Origin: Nemertoderma westbladi
Lineage: Eukaryota; Xenacoelomorpha; Nemertodermatida; Nemertodermatidae
Reading direction: 5' to 3'
NCBI GenBank assembly: GCA_032718475.1
Contig: JAUCBJ010003472.1
Span: forward strand, 1 to 49,477
DNA length: 49,477 nucleotides
Below the pieces are notes generated by a model. The model saw nothing but the letters and a program-made list of their open reading frames with translations. It was not told where the DNA came from and did not search any database. Both the position numbers and the translations under genes were made by a program. How positions within the stretch are numbered: position 1 is the first letter of the stretch; every line of letters begins with the position of its first letter. This document shows positions 24,790 through 35,865 of this stretch, in pieces.

Positions 24790-27700
24790 AGCTAACCAAT
24801 GGGTGGAGAGGGAGTCATCTTGGTGGCAGCCAATCAATAGGAGGTGGGAGTCTTGGTGGCAATCAACCAATGGAGGGAGTCTTGGTGGCAATCAACCAAT
24901 GGGAGCGAGTCTTAGTTGCAGCCAATCAATAGGAGGAGGGAGTTTTGGTGGCAACCAACCAATGGGAGGGATTCTTGGTGACAATCAACCAATGGGAGCG
25001 AGTCTTGGTGGGAATCAACCAATAGGAGGGAGTCTCGGTGGCAATCAACCAATGGGAGCGAGTCTTGGTGACAGCCAATCAATAGGAGGTGGGAGTTTTG
25101 GTGGCAACCAACCAATAGGAGGGAGTCTTGGTGGCAACCAACCAATTGAGGGAGTCCTGGTGACAGCCAATCAATAGGAGGTGGGAGTTTTGGTGGCAAC
25201 TAACCAATATGAGGGAGTCATGGTGGCAACCAACAAATGGAGGGAGTCTTGGTGGCAACCAACCAATGGGAGGTAGGAGGTTGGTGGCAACCAACCAATG
25301 GGTGGGGAGTCTTGGCGGCAACCAACCAATAGGAGGTAGGAGTTTTTGTGGCAACCAAGCAATGGGAGGTGGAGGCAGCCAACGAATAGGAGGTGGGAGT
25401 CTATGTGTCAGCCAACCAATGGGAGGGAGTCTTGGTGGCAAGCAACCAATGGGAGAGAGTCTTGGTGGCAACCAACCAATGGGAGGGAGTCTAGGTGGTA
25501 GCCAACCAATGGGAGGGAGTCTTGGTGGCAACCACCAATGGGAGGGTGTCTAGGTGACAGCCACCAATGGGAGGGAGTCTTGGTTGCAACCAACCAATGG
25601 GAGGGAGTCTAAGTGGCAGCCAACCAATGGGAGGGAGTCTCGGTGGCAACCAACCAATGGGAGGGAGTCTAGGTGGCAGCCAGCCAGAGGGAGTCTTGGT
25701 GGCAACCAACCAATAGTAGGTGGGACTCTTGGTGGCAACCAACCAATGGGGGGGGGGGGAGTCTTGGTGGCAACCAGCCAATGGGAGGGAATCTCGGCGA
25801 CAACCAACAAATGGGAGGGAGTCTTGGTGGCAACCAACACATGGGAGGGAGTCTTGGTGGCAGCAAACCAATGGGAGGGAGTCTTGGTGGCAACCAACCA
25901 ATGGGAGGGAGTCTTGGTGGCAACCAAAACATGGGAGGGAGTCTTGGTGGCAACCAACCAATGGGAGGGAGTCGTGGTGGCAACTAACCAATGGGAGGGA
26001 GTCTGGGTGGAAGCCAACCAATGGGAGGGAGTCTTGGTGGCAACCAAAACATGGGAGGGAGTCTGGGTGGCAGCAAACCAATGGGAGGGAGTCTTGGTGG
26101 CAACCAACCAATGGGAGGGAGCCTTGGTGGCAACCAACCAATGGGATGGAGTCTGGGTAGCAGCCAACCAATGGGAGGGAGTCTTGGTGGCAACCAACCA
26201 ATGGGAGGGAGTCTTGGTGGCAACCAACACATGGGAGGAAGTCTGGGTGGCAGCAAACCAATGGGAGGGAGTCTTGGTGGCAACCAACCAATGGGAGGGA
26301 GCCTTGGTGGCAACCAACCAATGGGATGGAGTCTGGGTAGCAGCCAACCAATGGGAGGGAGTCTAAGTGGCAGCCAACCAATGGGAGGGAGTCTCGGTGG
26401 CAACCAACCAATGGGAGGGAGTCTAGGTGGCAGCCAGCCAGAGGGAGTCTTGGTGGCAACCAACCAATAGTAGGTGGGACTCTTGGTGGCAACCAACCAA
26501 TGGGGGGGGGGGAGTCTTGGTGGCAACCAGCCAATGGGAGGGAGTCTCGGCGACAACCAACAAATGGGAGGGAGTCTTGGTGGCAACCAACACATGGGAG
26601 GGAGTCTTGGTGGCAGCAAACCAATGGGAGGGAGTCTTGGTGGCAACCAACCAATGGGAGGGAGTCTTGGTGGCAACCAAAACATGGGAGGGAGTCTTGG
26701 TGGCAACCAACCAATGGGAGGGAGTCGTGGTGGCAACTAACCAATGGGAGGGAGTCTGGGTGGAAGCCAACCAATGGGAGGGAGTCTTGGTGGCAACCAA
26801 AACATGGGAGGGAGTCTGGGTGGCAGCAAACCAATGGGAGGGAGTCTTGGTGGCAACCAACCAATGGGAGGGAGCCTTGGTGGCAACCAACCAATGGGAT
26901 GGAGTCTGGGTAGCAGCCAACCAATGGGAGGGAGTCTTGGTGGCAACCAACCAATGGGAGGGAGTCTTGGTGGCAACCAACACATGGGAGGAAGTCTGGG
27001 TGGCAGCAAACCAATGGGAGGGAGCCTTGGTGGCAACCAACCAATGGGATGGAGTCTGGGTAGCAGCCAACCAATGAGAGGGAGTCTTGGTGGCAACCAA
27101 CCAATGGGAGGGAGTCTTGGTGGCAACTAACCAATGGGAGGGAGTCTGGGTGGCAGCCAACCAATGGGGGGGAGTCTTGTTGGCAACCAACCAATGGGAA
27201 GGGAGTCTCAGTGGTAGCCAACCAATGGGAGGGAGTCTTGGTGGCAACCTACCAATAGTAGGTGGGAGTCTGGGTGGCAGCCAATCAATGGGAGGGAGTC
27301 TTGGTGGCAACCAACCAATGGGAGGGAGCCTTGGTTGCAACCAACCAATGGGATGGAGCCTTGGTAGCAACCAACCAATGGGATGGAGTCTGGGTATCAG
27401 CCAACCAATGGGAGGGAGTCTTGGTGGCAACCAACCAATGGGAGGGAGTCTTGGTGGCAACTAACCAATGGGAGGGAGTCTGGATGGCAGCCAACCAATG
27501 GGAGGGAGTCTTGTTGGCAACCAACCAATGGGAGGGAGTCTGAGTGGCAGCCAACCAATGGGAGGGAGTCTTGGTGGCAACCTACCAATAGTAGGTGGGA
27601 GTCTGGGTGGCAGCCAACCAATGGGAGGGAGTCTTGGTGGCAACCAACCAATGGGAGGGAGTCTGGGTGGCAGCCAACCAATGGGAGGGAGTCTTGGTGG

Positions 27701-28165
27701 CAACCTACCAATAGTAGGTGGGAGTCTTGGTGGCAACCAACCAATGGGAGTGAGTCTTGGTGGCAACCAACCAATGTGAGGGAGTCTTGGTGGCAACCTA
27801 CCAATAGTAGGTGGGAGTCTGGGTGGCAGCCAACCAATGGGAGAGAGTCTTGGTGGCAACCAACCAATGGGAGGGAGTCTGAGTGGCAGCCAACCAATGG
27901 GAGGTAGTCTTGGTGGCAACCTACCAATAGTAGGTGGGAGTCTGGGTGGCAGCCAACCAATGGGAGGGAGTCTGGGTGGCAACCAACCAATGGGAGGGAG
28001 TCTAGGTGGCAGCCAACCAATGGGAGGGAGTCTTGGTGGCAACCAACCAATAGTAGGTGGGAGTCTTGGTGGCAACCAACCAATGGGAGGGAGTCTTGGT
28101 GGCCACCTACCAATAGTAGGTGGGAGTCTTGGTGGCAACCATACCATCCAATGGGAAGGAGTCTG
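24790..28165. repeat. 30-bp minisatellite, about 110 copies, with CCAAT box in most units
   Basis: The typical unit runs gggagggagtcttggtggca then accaaccaat. Variants include ctgggtggcagc, a short form losing one or two bases, and a 36-bp form carrying an additional tagtaggt. A 754-bp block is duplicated: the distinctive cagccagccaga / caatagtaggtggg / poly-G run near 25677-25760 recurs at 26431-26512. Because the main period is 30 bp and stop codons are rare, long open frames arise in all six frames (up to 576 residues on the minus strand, 25491-27221). Frame-breaking units and in-frame stops (for example ggcaactaacc) argue against a functional protein. Confidence 0.93.
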
Positions 28166-28184
28166 GGTGGCAGCCAACCATATC

Positions 28185-29976
28185 TTAGATACAGGGCAAC
28201 ACGGGATGCGATTTTGTGTTAAGATTATTAAACCAGTTGTAATATCTAGGTAGAATGTTGAGGCCCACTTCTCCATTGATGGCGCCCCGATTTACTAGTT
28301 ACACCTGACAACTGTTCCATAAATATACTGATTGTTATTATTATTAGAATATTACCACACCGTTCGCGTTCTCTGTACGTATGTGCTTAGAAGAGAATGT
28401 TAGGTCACGGTAATTATGTATGGTAGAAACATTAAGTAAACAGGTCCGCACTAAATCACACAAAATGTAATGTCGTTTGTCTTACATTATGTTCGCACAC
28501 TATACATCCCGCATAGTGTTTGTGTAGGGTGCTGTCGCTCCTAGCAACATGCACATGAAACAACCTGTCGTGAAATAAGTAGATAATGTTGGAAGATTAA
28601 CTCTATCTATACAACAACTGCTTTGTACAACAAGTACATGGCGTGTAGTAGTAGACTAGATTAGTGTCTAACAAAGTAAAGATTATCTGTTTAGACTGAT
28701 GCTATTACCGGTACTGAATTTAAAATATTTGGATAATTGATAGGGACGTACGAAATTAATTGGGTAATTGATTTAAGTGGATTTTTCAGTGGATATTCTA
28801 ATTTATCAGTTAGACCCCAGCATGGACTCTTATAAGAGTACTGGTTCTACTGCTGCCCTAAATTAACAAACAGTGAGATTACGTTTTATTCTATGGGACT
28901 TCCAAATCCCGGATAGATCTTTCAAAGTTCAAAGCAATGGGAGGGAACTATAACGAATAATTACATGATTTCGTGCGAGTGTCGGGTCGGTACAGCTGTA
29001 CATTATTGAATGGTTTAGTATAAAATAAACAATTGATTTGCAAAACGTACATTTTGTATAATAAATAAATATTGTTAATATTATATCTTTAAACTTTTTT
29101 AAATAATTGGCAATTAATTGACTTCGTAAATTTTCATTTCCAATTAATTGATTTTTAGCATGCAATTAAACTGCAATTAATATTAGACATGTCTTATCTC
29201 TGTTTTGTACGTTACGCCACTACAACCACCTAGTTAGAAGTCTGGTTTATTTATCAATAACTGAAATGGGATCGGAGCAGATCGGAGCGGGGCAAGATAC
29301 TTTGCTAATTTGCTTGATAAATACCAAAACCATTCCCAAATGTTATGGGTAACTTCAAGTTTGAGTTAGTAATTACAATTGAAAAGACCCAAACCGCACA
29401 TAATCCAGGAATATTTATTGTTATCCAAACTATTAAACTTCGTACAGGTACAACAACGACCTTGCATTGCATTACTATATATTAAACATTGAATGTGTTT
29501 GTATATTCAATCACTTGAGTTCTGTTACATTGGTAGAAACTGTTTGTTCTTTTATCAAAGTAAACAGCGACCCAATATTATTTATCAAGTCCGCTAGCGG
29601 CATTGTGTACCTCTATATCAGTGGATCAAACAGTCTATTGACACGACTCAATAAATTCCGTATTAAATCAATCAAGTAAGGAATACAAGTACCGCTATTA
29701 TTCTGCGTCGACTGCAAAGCTGACTGAAGAAACAACATTTACCTAACTCACACTATTATTGTATACAGGGGCCAAAATAAATGAGGATAATTATATCACA
29801 AATATAAATGTGTTCGTGTTGTATAACGTTATGTTGCCGAGAGTAGATCAGCTGTTTAATTACTGTGTAAGTAAACAAACAATCGATTGTGTGAAATGGC
29901 GTAAAAGGTAAAATAAATAAAGGGGAAATTTTCGAAAGCAGATAATGTAAGATTTCTCTATAGAGAAAGGAGAAGC
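28185..29976. other. Interval between the minisatellite and the CYRIB-like gene
   Basis: Mostly AT-rich, apparently unique sequence. It may include the 3' end and untranslated region of the minus-strand CYRIB-like gene. Weak alternative terminal-exon candidates for that gene lie at 28185-28245 and 29511-29610 (see rejected items). No other coding signal is recognised. Confidence 0.5.
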
Positions 29977-30025
29977 TCAATAATAAAGTTCGGTAGGTGT
30001 TTGATGGTTTAATGTGCCTCCCATA
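29977..30025 (-). CDS. CYRIB-like gene, candidate terminal coding exon
   Basis: The preceding exon ends in phase 2 with AG, so the terminal exon must supply one base to finish the codon. An acceptor (ttgcacag) precedes 30025. Reading from there gives a short C-terminus containing TLNHQTPTELYY and then TGA. This weakly resembles the family tail (H-L-N-D-E-T-T-S-K in vertebrates) and would make a 324-residue protein, the length recalled for human CYRIB. The usual R-Y pair at the junction is absent, becoming S-M. Two other acceptors give R-Y but poorer tails. Treat as a low-confidence call. Confidence 0.3.
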
Positions 30026-30292
30026 CTGTGCAAATACAATAACTATAATGTTTGTGGGAGTGGGAGAGAGATACACCCAGAGAAACATTGAGCTCTGGTG
30101 CAATATACCAACGTAAGGGTATGGAGGACTTCTGAACTATTTAACCATTGAATGTAAACGTTAAGTTTATAAGTTACCATGTATGTGTCGTACCCTGGGT
30201 GTGTATATACCAGTTGTACTGGTGTGTAAAGCAGTACGCCAACCCAACATGCTACGTCGAGTCGTAATTGGCATAAATTAGTTTATACGAAC

Positions 30293-30477
30293 CTGAGAGG
30301 GTTTAGTAGACTATCGACGTCAGATGAATCCAGTTGCTGGATCAGTCTGATGGTGGATCTCATATCTATAGCGGATCTACGGGAGAAGGCCCCGATGGGG
30401 TGGACGTGGTCGTACAGGATTATAACTCCAACCATCACTCGGTAACAGAACAACGTTGTATCAGCTTGTTGAAACCT
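30293..30477 (-). CDS. CYRIB/FAM49-like protein, third recognised coding exon
   Basis: The exon begins after a ttccag acceptor and ends CAG|GTTCGT (phase 2). It encodes 61 codons starting RFQQADTTLF and containing the strongly conserved core RVMVGVIILYDHVHPIGAF, followed by RRSAIDM. This matches the C-terminal half of the CYRIB/FAM49 DUF1394 fold, where human reads VMVGVIILYDHVHPVGAF. It ends in LLNPLR, matching the family's L-L-N-A-L-R. The reading frame is continuous with the upstream exon (phase 0 junction). The exon lies about 215 bp from exon two, a compact intron. Confidence 0.92.
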
Positions 30478-30690
30478 CTGGAAGAAACAATTAATCAGTT
30501 ATAGATAGAATAAATGCGTACAATATGTCGTCTTTTGGCCTAGTAAAGTAAAGCATTTATCAATAATTTATTAATACCCCCCCCCCCCCCCAAACAACAC
30601 TCATAATAAGAAACTAACTAATTAACTAAGAAACTGAATATTACTAACGAAACATTATTGTGGTTAAATTAAGGTCGAGTTATAACGCAC

Positions 30691-30796
30691 CTGAATGTAC
30701 TCCGGCTTCTCCAACATACACCGACATACATCGGCCATTGTAGAAAGGCACTCGGTTGTTTGCTCGATAGGTAAATCTTTGTGCATAGAAACAAAT
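30691..30796 (-). CDS. CYRIB/FAM49-like protein, second recognised coding exon
   Basis: A 106-bp exon bounded by a ttttaag acceptor and a CAG|GTGCGT donor. One base completes a lysine codon begun in the upstream exon. The remaining 35 codons read [20 protein letters not shown] and continue with [15 protein letters not shown]. The family counterpart in human runs [20 protein letters not shown], so the match is close and colinear. The exon is too short to be obvious as an open frame. It is supported by homology, splice sites and phase on both sides. The intron before it is about 1.35 kb and the one after it about 213 bp. Confidence 0.92.
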
Positions 30797-32149
30797 CTTA
30801 AAAGATAAATAAATATCTGAACTAGCATTATTTGATCACATTACCGAAGGATTATAAATTCATCCAAACCTAGATGAAACCTAGAATAGCGGTTTTATTA
30901 AAATCAGTCGACGCAGAATGTTCTGCTCTTCACTTTGGTGCTAAATATAGATACAAAAAAGACCTTCCGAAACTAAAGAAATCATTTAAAAAATAAAATG
31001 TAAATAAATAATGTACAGGGATGAAATGAGAGTATATTGATATTGAACCACTTGAAAACAAATAGAATAACTTTGGTACTCATTTATTGTTGTGCTGATT
31101 GTTTAGAAGAGAATGTATGTTAACACTTGGCACACCAGAAATTTGATACGATTTTCAAAATTTATGTCAATGATTGACAATTTGAAATTCTTGTGCTGCA
31201 CAAACACCATACGTACGTACGTACCACCCCACCCCCCCCCCCCCCCTCAATATGGAAAAAAGATATAAAGTGAGCTTAATTTACAAGTGAATGTTTTATG
31301 AGTATCACATCACCATCATATGCATCATCAGGGTCCATCATAATCAAATAGATGGAAAGGGAAGATGTGAGGTAAGATATGAGAAGAGTGAAGAGGACAA
31401 GGAAGAGTAAGGCAGAAGATATGATAAGAGTGAAGAAGTGAGGAACGGGATGAGGAGAAAAGTGATTTTAAAAAATGGTTATGGTGAGAAATGCTACCGT
31501 TATAAAAAGAGTCTATATTGACCGGAAGACCCAGAAAGATATCCGCAGATATAACTCAGTGACCATGACCACCACACACATCCTTGGTAAGGCGATGTGT
31601 CTAATGAGTACCGTAACTGGCTAAGCACAGTTATTGACTTATTTTTGCTGAAAACCTCCCAAATAAAACCAAAATTTGAAATCATCCCTTGATATGAGAT
31701 ATTGTGCTCTCCTGATCTGTTAAATGCCACTTTTATGTCATGAGGGTCACTTCTTTCAATGCTACGTTGGTAATCACATGGTTTGTTGATTGAGCAGAGC
31801 AGAGCAGATAGTATTAGATATAGACAGACATTCTAGAGTTTGTGCAATGCGAATCAATAATATTATTGAGGATGAACTTCACTTGTTGCAGTTACTGTAG
31901 CGATTTACAGTAGAGTAACAAACAATATTCACCATACTGCCATATAGATTTTGTTCAATTTTCAACTTTTGTAAAATCACTAGGCCTGTTGCTTCCCAGT
32001 AAACGATTTTAAGCATTGTTCTCATGCGAGGGCCATGCGAAAAATTTACTTACATCCATTAATGACAATAACTTGTTGATGTGTTTGTCATTAAACCGTT
32101 TGTCAATAACCGTACCGGTAATCAGTAATTATTATTCTTATTAACTAAC

Positions 32150-32784
32150 TTGGTAGTTATCTCACTTAGCTTCTTTAGCATAGGATTAGCTTCTGCATAG
32201 AATAGCGACATAAGATTTGCGACCTCCGCTGACAGAGGATCATCCAGACTACCGGCATCGGAAGGTTCCGATGCCGCCAGTCTCCGTCTACTAACAGTAC
32301 GCCGGTAGTAACTAAAATCGTTCTGCATAGCCGGATTGTTCATCTTAATCTCGTCGAACTTCAATGTGAAGTAAAGAATTTCTGCAAATTGTTTAGTGAG
32401 AGCTTGCTGGGTCTCGAGATGTTCTTTGGCCGTCATTGGGCCGCAACACAGAGCTGATAGTAAGTCAGGGATGACCGCCTCCACTTCCATAGAGAAGTGG
32501 TAGAAGGATTGGAGTTTATCGACACTTTCGCACACTGAGACCCACGCAGCATCCTGTAATTCCGGAACGTTGGGGTTGGAAATCGCCGCCCGGATGTCAT
32601 CCGACGAACTCCCATAGTTAAACATCTCATAGGTGAGGGCACTCGCCCGCTCAAGAACGCTGGAAACCTTCTCGTAAACCTCTAGTTCCGATTCCGATGG
32701 CATCGCGTTCTCAAAGTCCACGAATATATCGACGCGATTGATGGCCTCCGCGTCTTTCGTTATTATTTTTAGTAGATTACCCAT
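32150..32784 (-). CDS. CYRIB: CYRIB/FAM49-like protein, first coding exon
   Basis: CYRI proteins bind active Rac1 and restrain the Scar/WAVE complex at the plasma membrane; this exon encodes the first 211 codons of such a protein. Visible hallmarks are the N-terminal MGNLLK with a myristoylatable glycine at position 2, DFENA near residue 23, KQFAEILYFTLKFDEIKM at 131-148, and NDFSYYRRT at 155-163. The paired arginines (161-162) correspond to the Rac1-binding Arg-Arg of human CYRIB. The start has a good context (G at -3 and G at +4). The exon ends ACCAA|GTTAGT in phase 2 and joins the second exon perfectly in frame. An open frame running past the donor adds nine intron-encoded residues and a stop. 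Here the N-terminal two-thirds is one exon; I recall vertebrate genes being split more finely there. Sequence is moderately diverged from vertebrate CYRIB, and paralogue identity (A versus B) cannot be decided. Confidence 0.93.
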
Positions 32785-33850
32785 GACGGCACGAGATGAA
32801 CCGCAAATATATATACGGGTAGAATAGGCCTACAGTAATATAGGTTTCCCAGTCTCTAATCGAACTCAGTAAAACCGGTACCGCCTGGCCTACTTCGTGA
32901 CGCACTCATATATCAGTATATCTGTCCATCTGCCGGCCGACGTGCCACCGGTACCGGTAACAAGAGCAGGAGAACAAGTGAAATCGTACGTTGGTTAAAA
33001 CGTAGCCAGTCGAAAACGTACTCAATATTGGGTAAGTTTCCACTATACTGCTATATGCTGATATGGCAAGGGTACCGGTACGTTGAGATAGAGATTATTT
33101 ATTGAGGACTAATATAGTATAGGAACGAAACAACAACTGGTAAAGATATGCACGACAAACTGAAAGTATTTAACAATGATTTAACACAAGGCACAAAATC
33201 TAATTAGTTAAAATCACAAATTGAATTTTTACTGTACTGCCTACTGTACGTAGGTTAAAAACTCGGTAACACACAAATTAATTAAAATCACGAATCAAAT
33301 TTAGGAATGTATGCAGGCTAAGTTAAAATCACATTAAAATCACTGAAAATATTTAATTTATAGTACCAATTAATCAAAATCACAAGTTTAATTTAAAACT
33401 TGTATTTAGATTAAAATGTATGTCTCTCGTACCTTGATTATTTAAAATTGTATGCGTTAAAATACTGTCCTTTTTTATTGATGGTATTGGTATGTATATG
33501 GTGTATACAGGTATATTAGCCTCGAGGAATACAGGAATAGGCCCTACCCCTTGAGGTGAATACCTCGTCTCCCAGGGGGTCCTCGTTAAAAAGTATATTA
33601 AAAATAAAATTGAACTGTCATTTAAATAGTTATAGGTGATGATCTTAAAAATAGAATAGATAAAATATATGAAAAACGTACCGGTAATGTGATAGATAAA
33701 ATAGTTAAATATATGAATGTGGTGTTTACCATACGTGGTCATCGTTGTCTGTGGTACGAATACGATCTAAACAGTAATTTTTCACGAAATGCTTGAAGGA
33801 CTCGACTCGACACGGGTTGGCGATGTGACATATATCAGTTTGTGGGCAAC
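32785..33850. other. Upstream region of the CYRIB-like gene
   Basis: Presumed 5' flank, untranslated exon or intron sequence of the minus-strand gene. A TATATATA word lies at 32808-32815, only about 25 bp before the start codon, which is too close for an ordinary TATA box of this start. TACCGGTA-type palindromes are frequent. A 120-residue open frame at 33380-33742 (minus) has no recognisable motif and is not called. Confidence 0.5.
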
Positions 33851-34798
33851 TTATTCCATAGACGGGGACCCAGTGATGAGAACGAATTTTGCCCGAGTTT
33901 TGTGTGCCGGTGGGGAATTGTTGGCTTTTGATTTAGTCGAGTGTCGTGAAGAGGTACGAATTTCGCAATATTCAATGAGGTCTGTTAGATAGCCAGGTGA
34001 AGTTCCGCGATCTATCTTGTGTACATGTGACATGCCGGTCACGATACCTTGGTGAACCCTTTGACGAATTGGGAGCCAGTTTATTTTAGAGTAGTGTGAG
34101 AAATCAATGTGCACTCGATCGCCCAGAAAAAGACAGAAGCGAATGCACTTCCGCTGAAGCACAATCTTCTTCCACCATCTAGCCGTCGTTTCAAAGTACC
34201 AGTTTATTGAAGCATAGTCAGATAGTCTATATAAGGTTGTATGAGGGTATTACAGTATTACAGAGCATTCGGCGCAATCCCGTCCCGAGTTTAGTACATT
34301 TAGCATGACGAGACGATATAAAAACGTATCCTCTGGTTACCTTTACTTAGGCCTACTACTTTCGGCCATTTCTTTACCAGTTTACCGGACAATGTTTGGT
34401 ACAGCTGGCAACCTAGGTAACGCTCTGATGAAGAGACTGGTATTAAATTTCCATTACATGTAATCTTTAATTCATCAGATGTAAGCAGCTTCAGTCTGGT
34501 ACCAAACAAGATCGCGTGTCTTTCGGAAAGACTATTTCCTAAGTGCATGTTGAGCCTGTTATCTATCAGCCATATTGCTAAGTTATTTATATTCTTCGTT
34601 AACTGCTAAACTGTAGTATATCGGATATGTTGCTGACTGCTGACTATGGTACCAGACCTCATCATCTCTATCATCAGCTAATGTCAGAATGTCGGCGTTG
34701 GGAATTCTGTTGCTAGGGCTAGGTCGACATCGTTGTTGTTGTTGTAGCTAATAACTGAATAAACAGTATGCCTAACTGTCCAAGTATGCGGAAAACCG
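33851..34798 (-). mobile_element. CR1/L2-like LINE relic, 3' part of RT and C-terminus
   Basis: Read on the minus strand with frame changes, this encodes the second half of a LINE reverse transcriptase. It includes a degenerate catalytic box LADD near 34680, then INNLAIWLIDNRLNMHLG near 34550-34600, then ILFGTRLKLL and ELKITCNG with YLGCQL (thumb region), and the tail CIRFCLFLGDRVHI with INWLPIRQRV and GTSPGYLTDLI. This order is typical of CR1/L2-group ORF2 proteins. Several stops and shifts show that it is dead. Its 5' continuation lies beyond hAT element 2 at 35634-35865. Confidence 0.72.
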
Positions 34799-34806
34799 TG
34801 GCTGAC
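34799..34806. repeat. Left 8-bp target-site duplication of hAT element 2
   Basis: The octamer tggctgac precedes the element terminus and recurs exactly at 35626-35633. Confidence 0.88.
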
Positions 34807-35625
34807 TAGGGTTCGACCGGAGCTCCGGCTCCGGCACCGGCTCCGGCCGGACTTGGCATGTCCGGCTCCGGTCCGGCTCCGGTCAAATTAGGTGCAGGAG
34901 CTCCGGCAAAAAGTATTTGTGCTGCACGATGCATAGCTACATGGATAGGCAAGGCAAACATACAGCCAGACACCGGACGTCCGTCTGCGAACTTATCAAC
35001 GTCTACTGGCTGACTGGCAGACTGTACTGCCGAATGTATTAGGCCTACGGTATGGCCGTAGGTGGTAGGCTGTAGGCCTATCTGCCTATTGCTGTTGCAT
35101 TGTCCTGTTGTCTGACTGTCTTTCGCTGTACAGCTCAGCTGTAGGCCTATGACAGTATGAGTCTGACGATTGACAGTCTTCCACTTACCCAAGACTACTG
35201 GACTACAAGACCTAACTAACTTTAATTGTTACCAGTACTGCAGTAACAGAATTAGTTCCATTCCAATCCAGTCTGCCAGTTAGCTAGTACATCGGCCAGG
35301 CTGTCCAGCTGTCAGGCAGTCGCAGTACCCGAATGACCGTATATAGAATATAGATTATATTACATATATCAGTACTCAGTAGGCCTATACAGGTATAGGT
35401 CTGTCAGTCTGTAGATCTATGCTATTACTAACCGTACTAGATAGACAGATAGATATCGTTAATTGATTATGTAAAGCAGTAAAGAGCCCCCCCCGCCCCC
35501 CCCGGCAAATTCAAGTGTCAAGGTTAAATAACAAACAATGTTGCTCCGGTCCGGCTCCGGCACTTTTAGGTTGCTCCGGTCCGGTACCCGGCTCCGGCAA
35601 AAAAAATAGCTCCGGTCGAACCCTA
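34807..35625. mobile_element. Non-autonomous hAT-type element 2, 819 bp
   Basis: The two ends are an 18-bp inverted repeat: TAGGGTTCGACCGGAGCT at the left, its complement at the right. Subterminal clusters of the word ctccgg / ccggag occur at both ends. A perfect 8-bp duplication flanks it, as expected for hAT. No transposase frame is present. The interior is TACCGGTA- and TAGGCCTA-rich like its surroundings and contains a C-rich run near 35488-35506. It was inserted into the minus-strand LINE between RT motif A and the catalytic DD box. Confidence 0.88.
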
Positions 35626-35633
35626 TGGCTGAC
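35626..35633. repeat. Right 8-bp target-site duplication of hAT element 2
   Basis: The octamer tggctgac directly follows the right terminus and equals 34799-34806. Confidence 0.88.
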
Positions 35634-35865
35634 ATCCCTAGTTCTTAAAGCGCACATTGTCTGATTGTTGATGGATACAAGTTGTTTTCTGTTAGGACAG
35701 TAGGAAGGTATGATTGAAACCATTGCCATTTCAATGCAGCAATGTATTTTCGTCTAGTCCAATGTCAGAATGTGCTTTAATTTCATAAGTAAGATATTTT
35801 GGTCGATGGTGTCAAAAGCCTTTTGCAAGTCACTAGAACCATTCCAGTCAGTTCTCCATCATCCA
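35634..35865 (-). mobile_element. CR1/L2-like LINE relic, RT motif A region
   Basis: On the minus strand a frame reads DLQKAFDTIDQNILLMKLK, the motif A region of a LINE reverse transcriptase, at about 35760-35840. It is followed after a frame change by a W-F-x-S-Y-L / NRKQLVSINNQT segment at about 35650-35720. Both precede, in the expected order, the RT parts at 33851-34798. The gap is explained by hAT element 2 plus ordinary decay. Confidence 0.72.

Noticed and set aside
25491-27221. 576-residue open frame on the minus strand and many others in the 30-bp array
   Set aside because: The 30-bp period keeps all frames open; units of other lengths switch frames and stops recur. No start context, signal peptide or non-repetitive domain is present.
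28185-28245. Alternative CYRIB terminal exon reading R-Y-Y-N-W
   Set aside because: It gives the expected R-Y at the junction but the remaining residues match poorly, the acceptor tract is weak and the exon borders the minisatellite.
29511-29610. Alternative CYRIB terminal exon reading R-Y-T-M-P
   Set aside because: It begins R-Y-T as the family does, but the tail is too long and otherwise unlike the family; the acceptor has a poor pyrimidine tract.
31500-31730. 76-residue minus-strand open frame within the first CYRIB intron
   Set aside because: No similarity to CYRIB or to another family could be recognised; not needed for the exon chain.
32808-32815. TATA box for the CYRIB-like gene
   Set aside because: Only about 25 bp from the start codon, leaving no room for a normal untranslated leader; AT-rich words are common here.
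34807-34824. tRNA B-box-like word ggttcgacc
   Set aside because: It is part of the hAT inverted terminus and no cloverleaf can be drawn around it.
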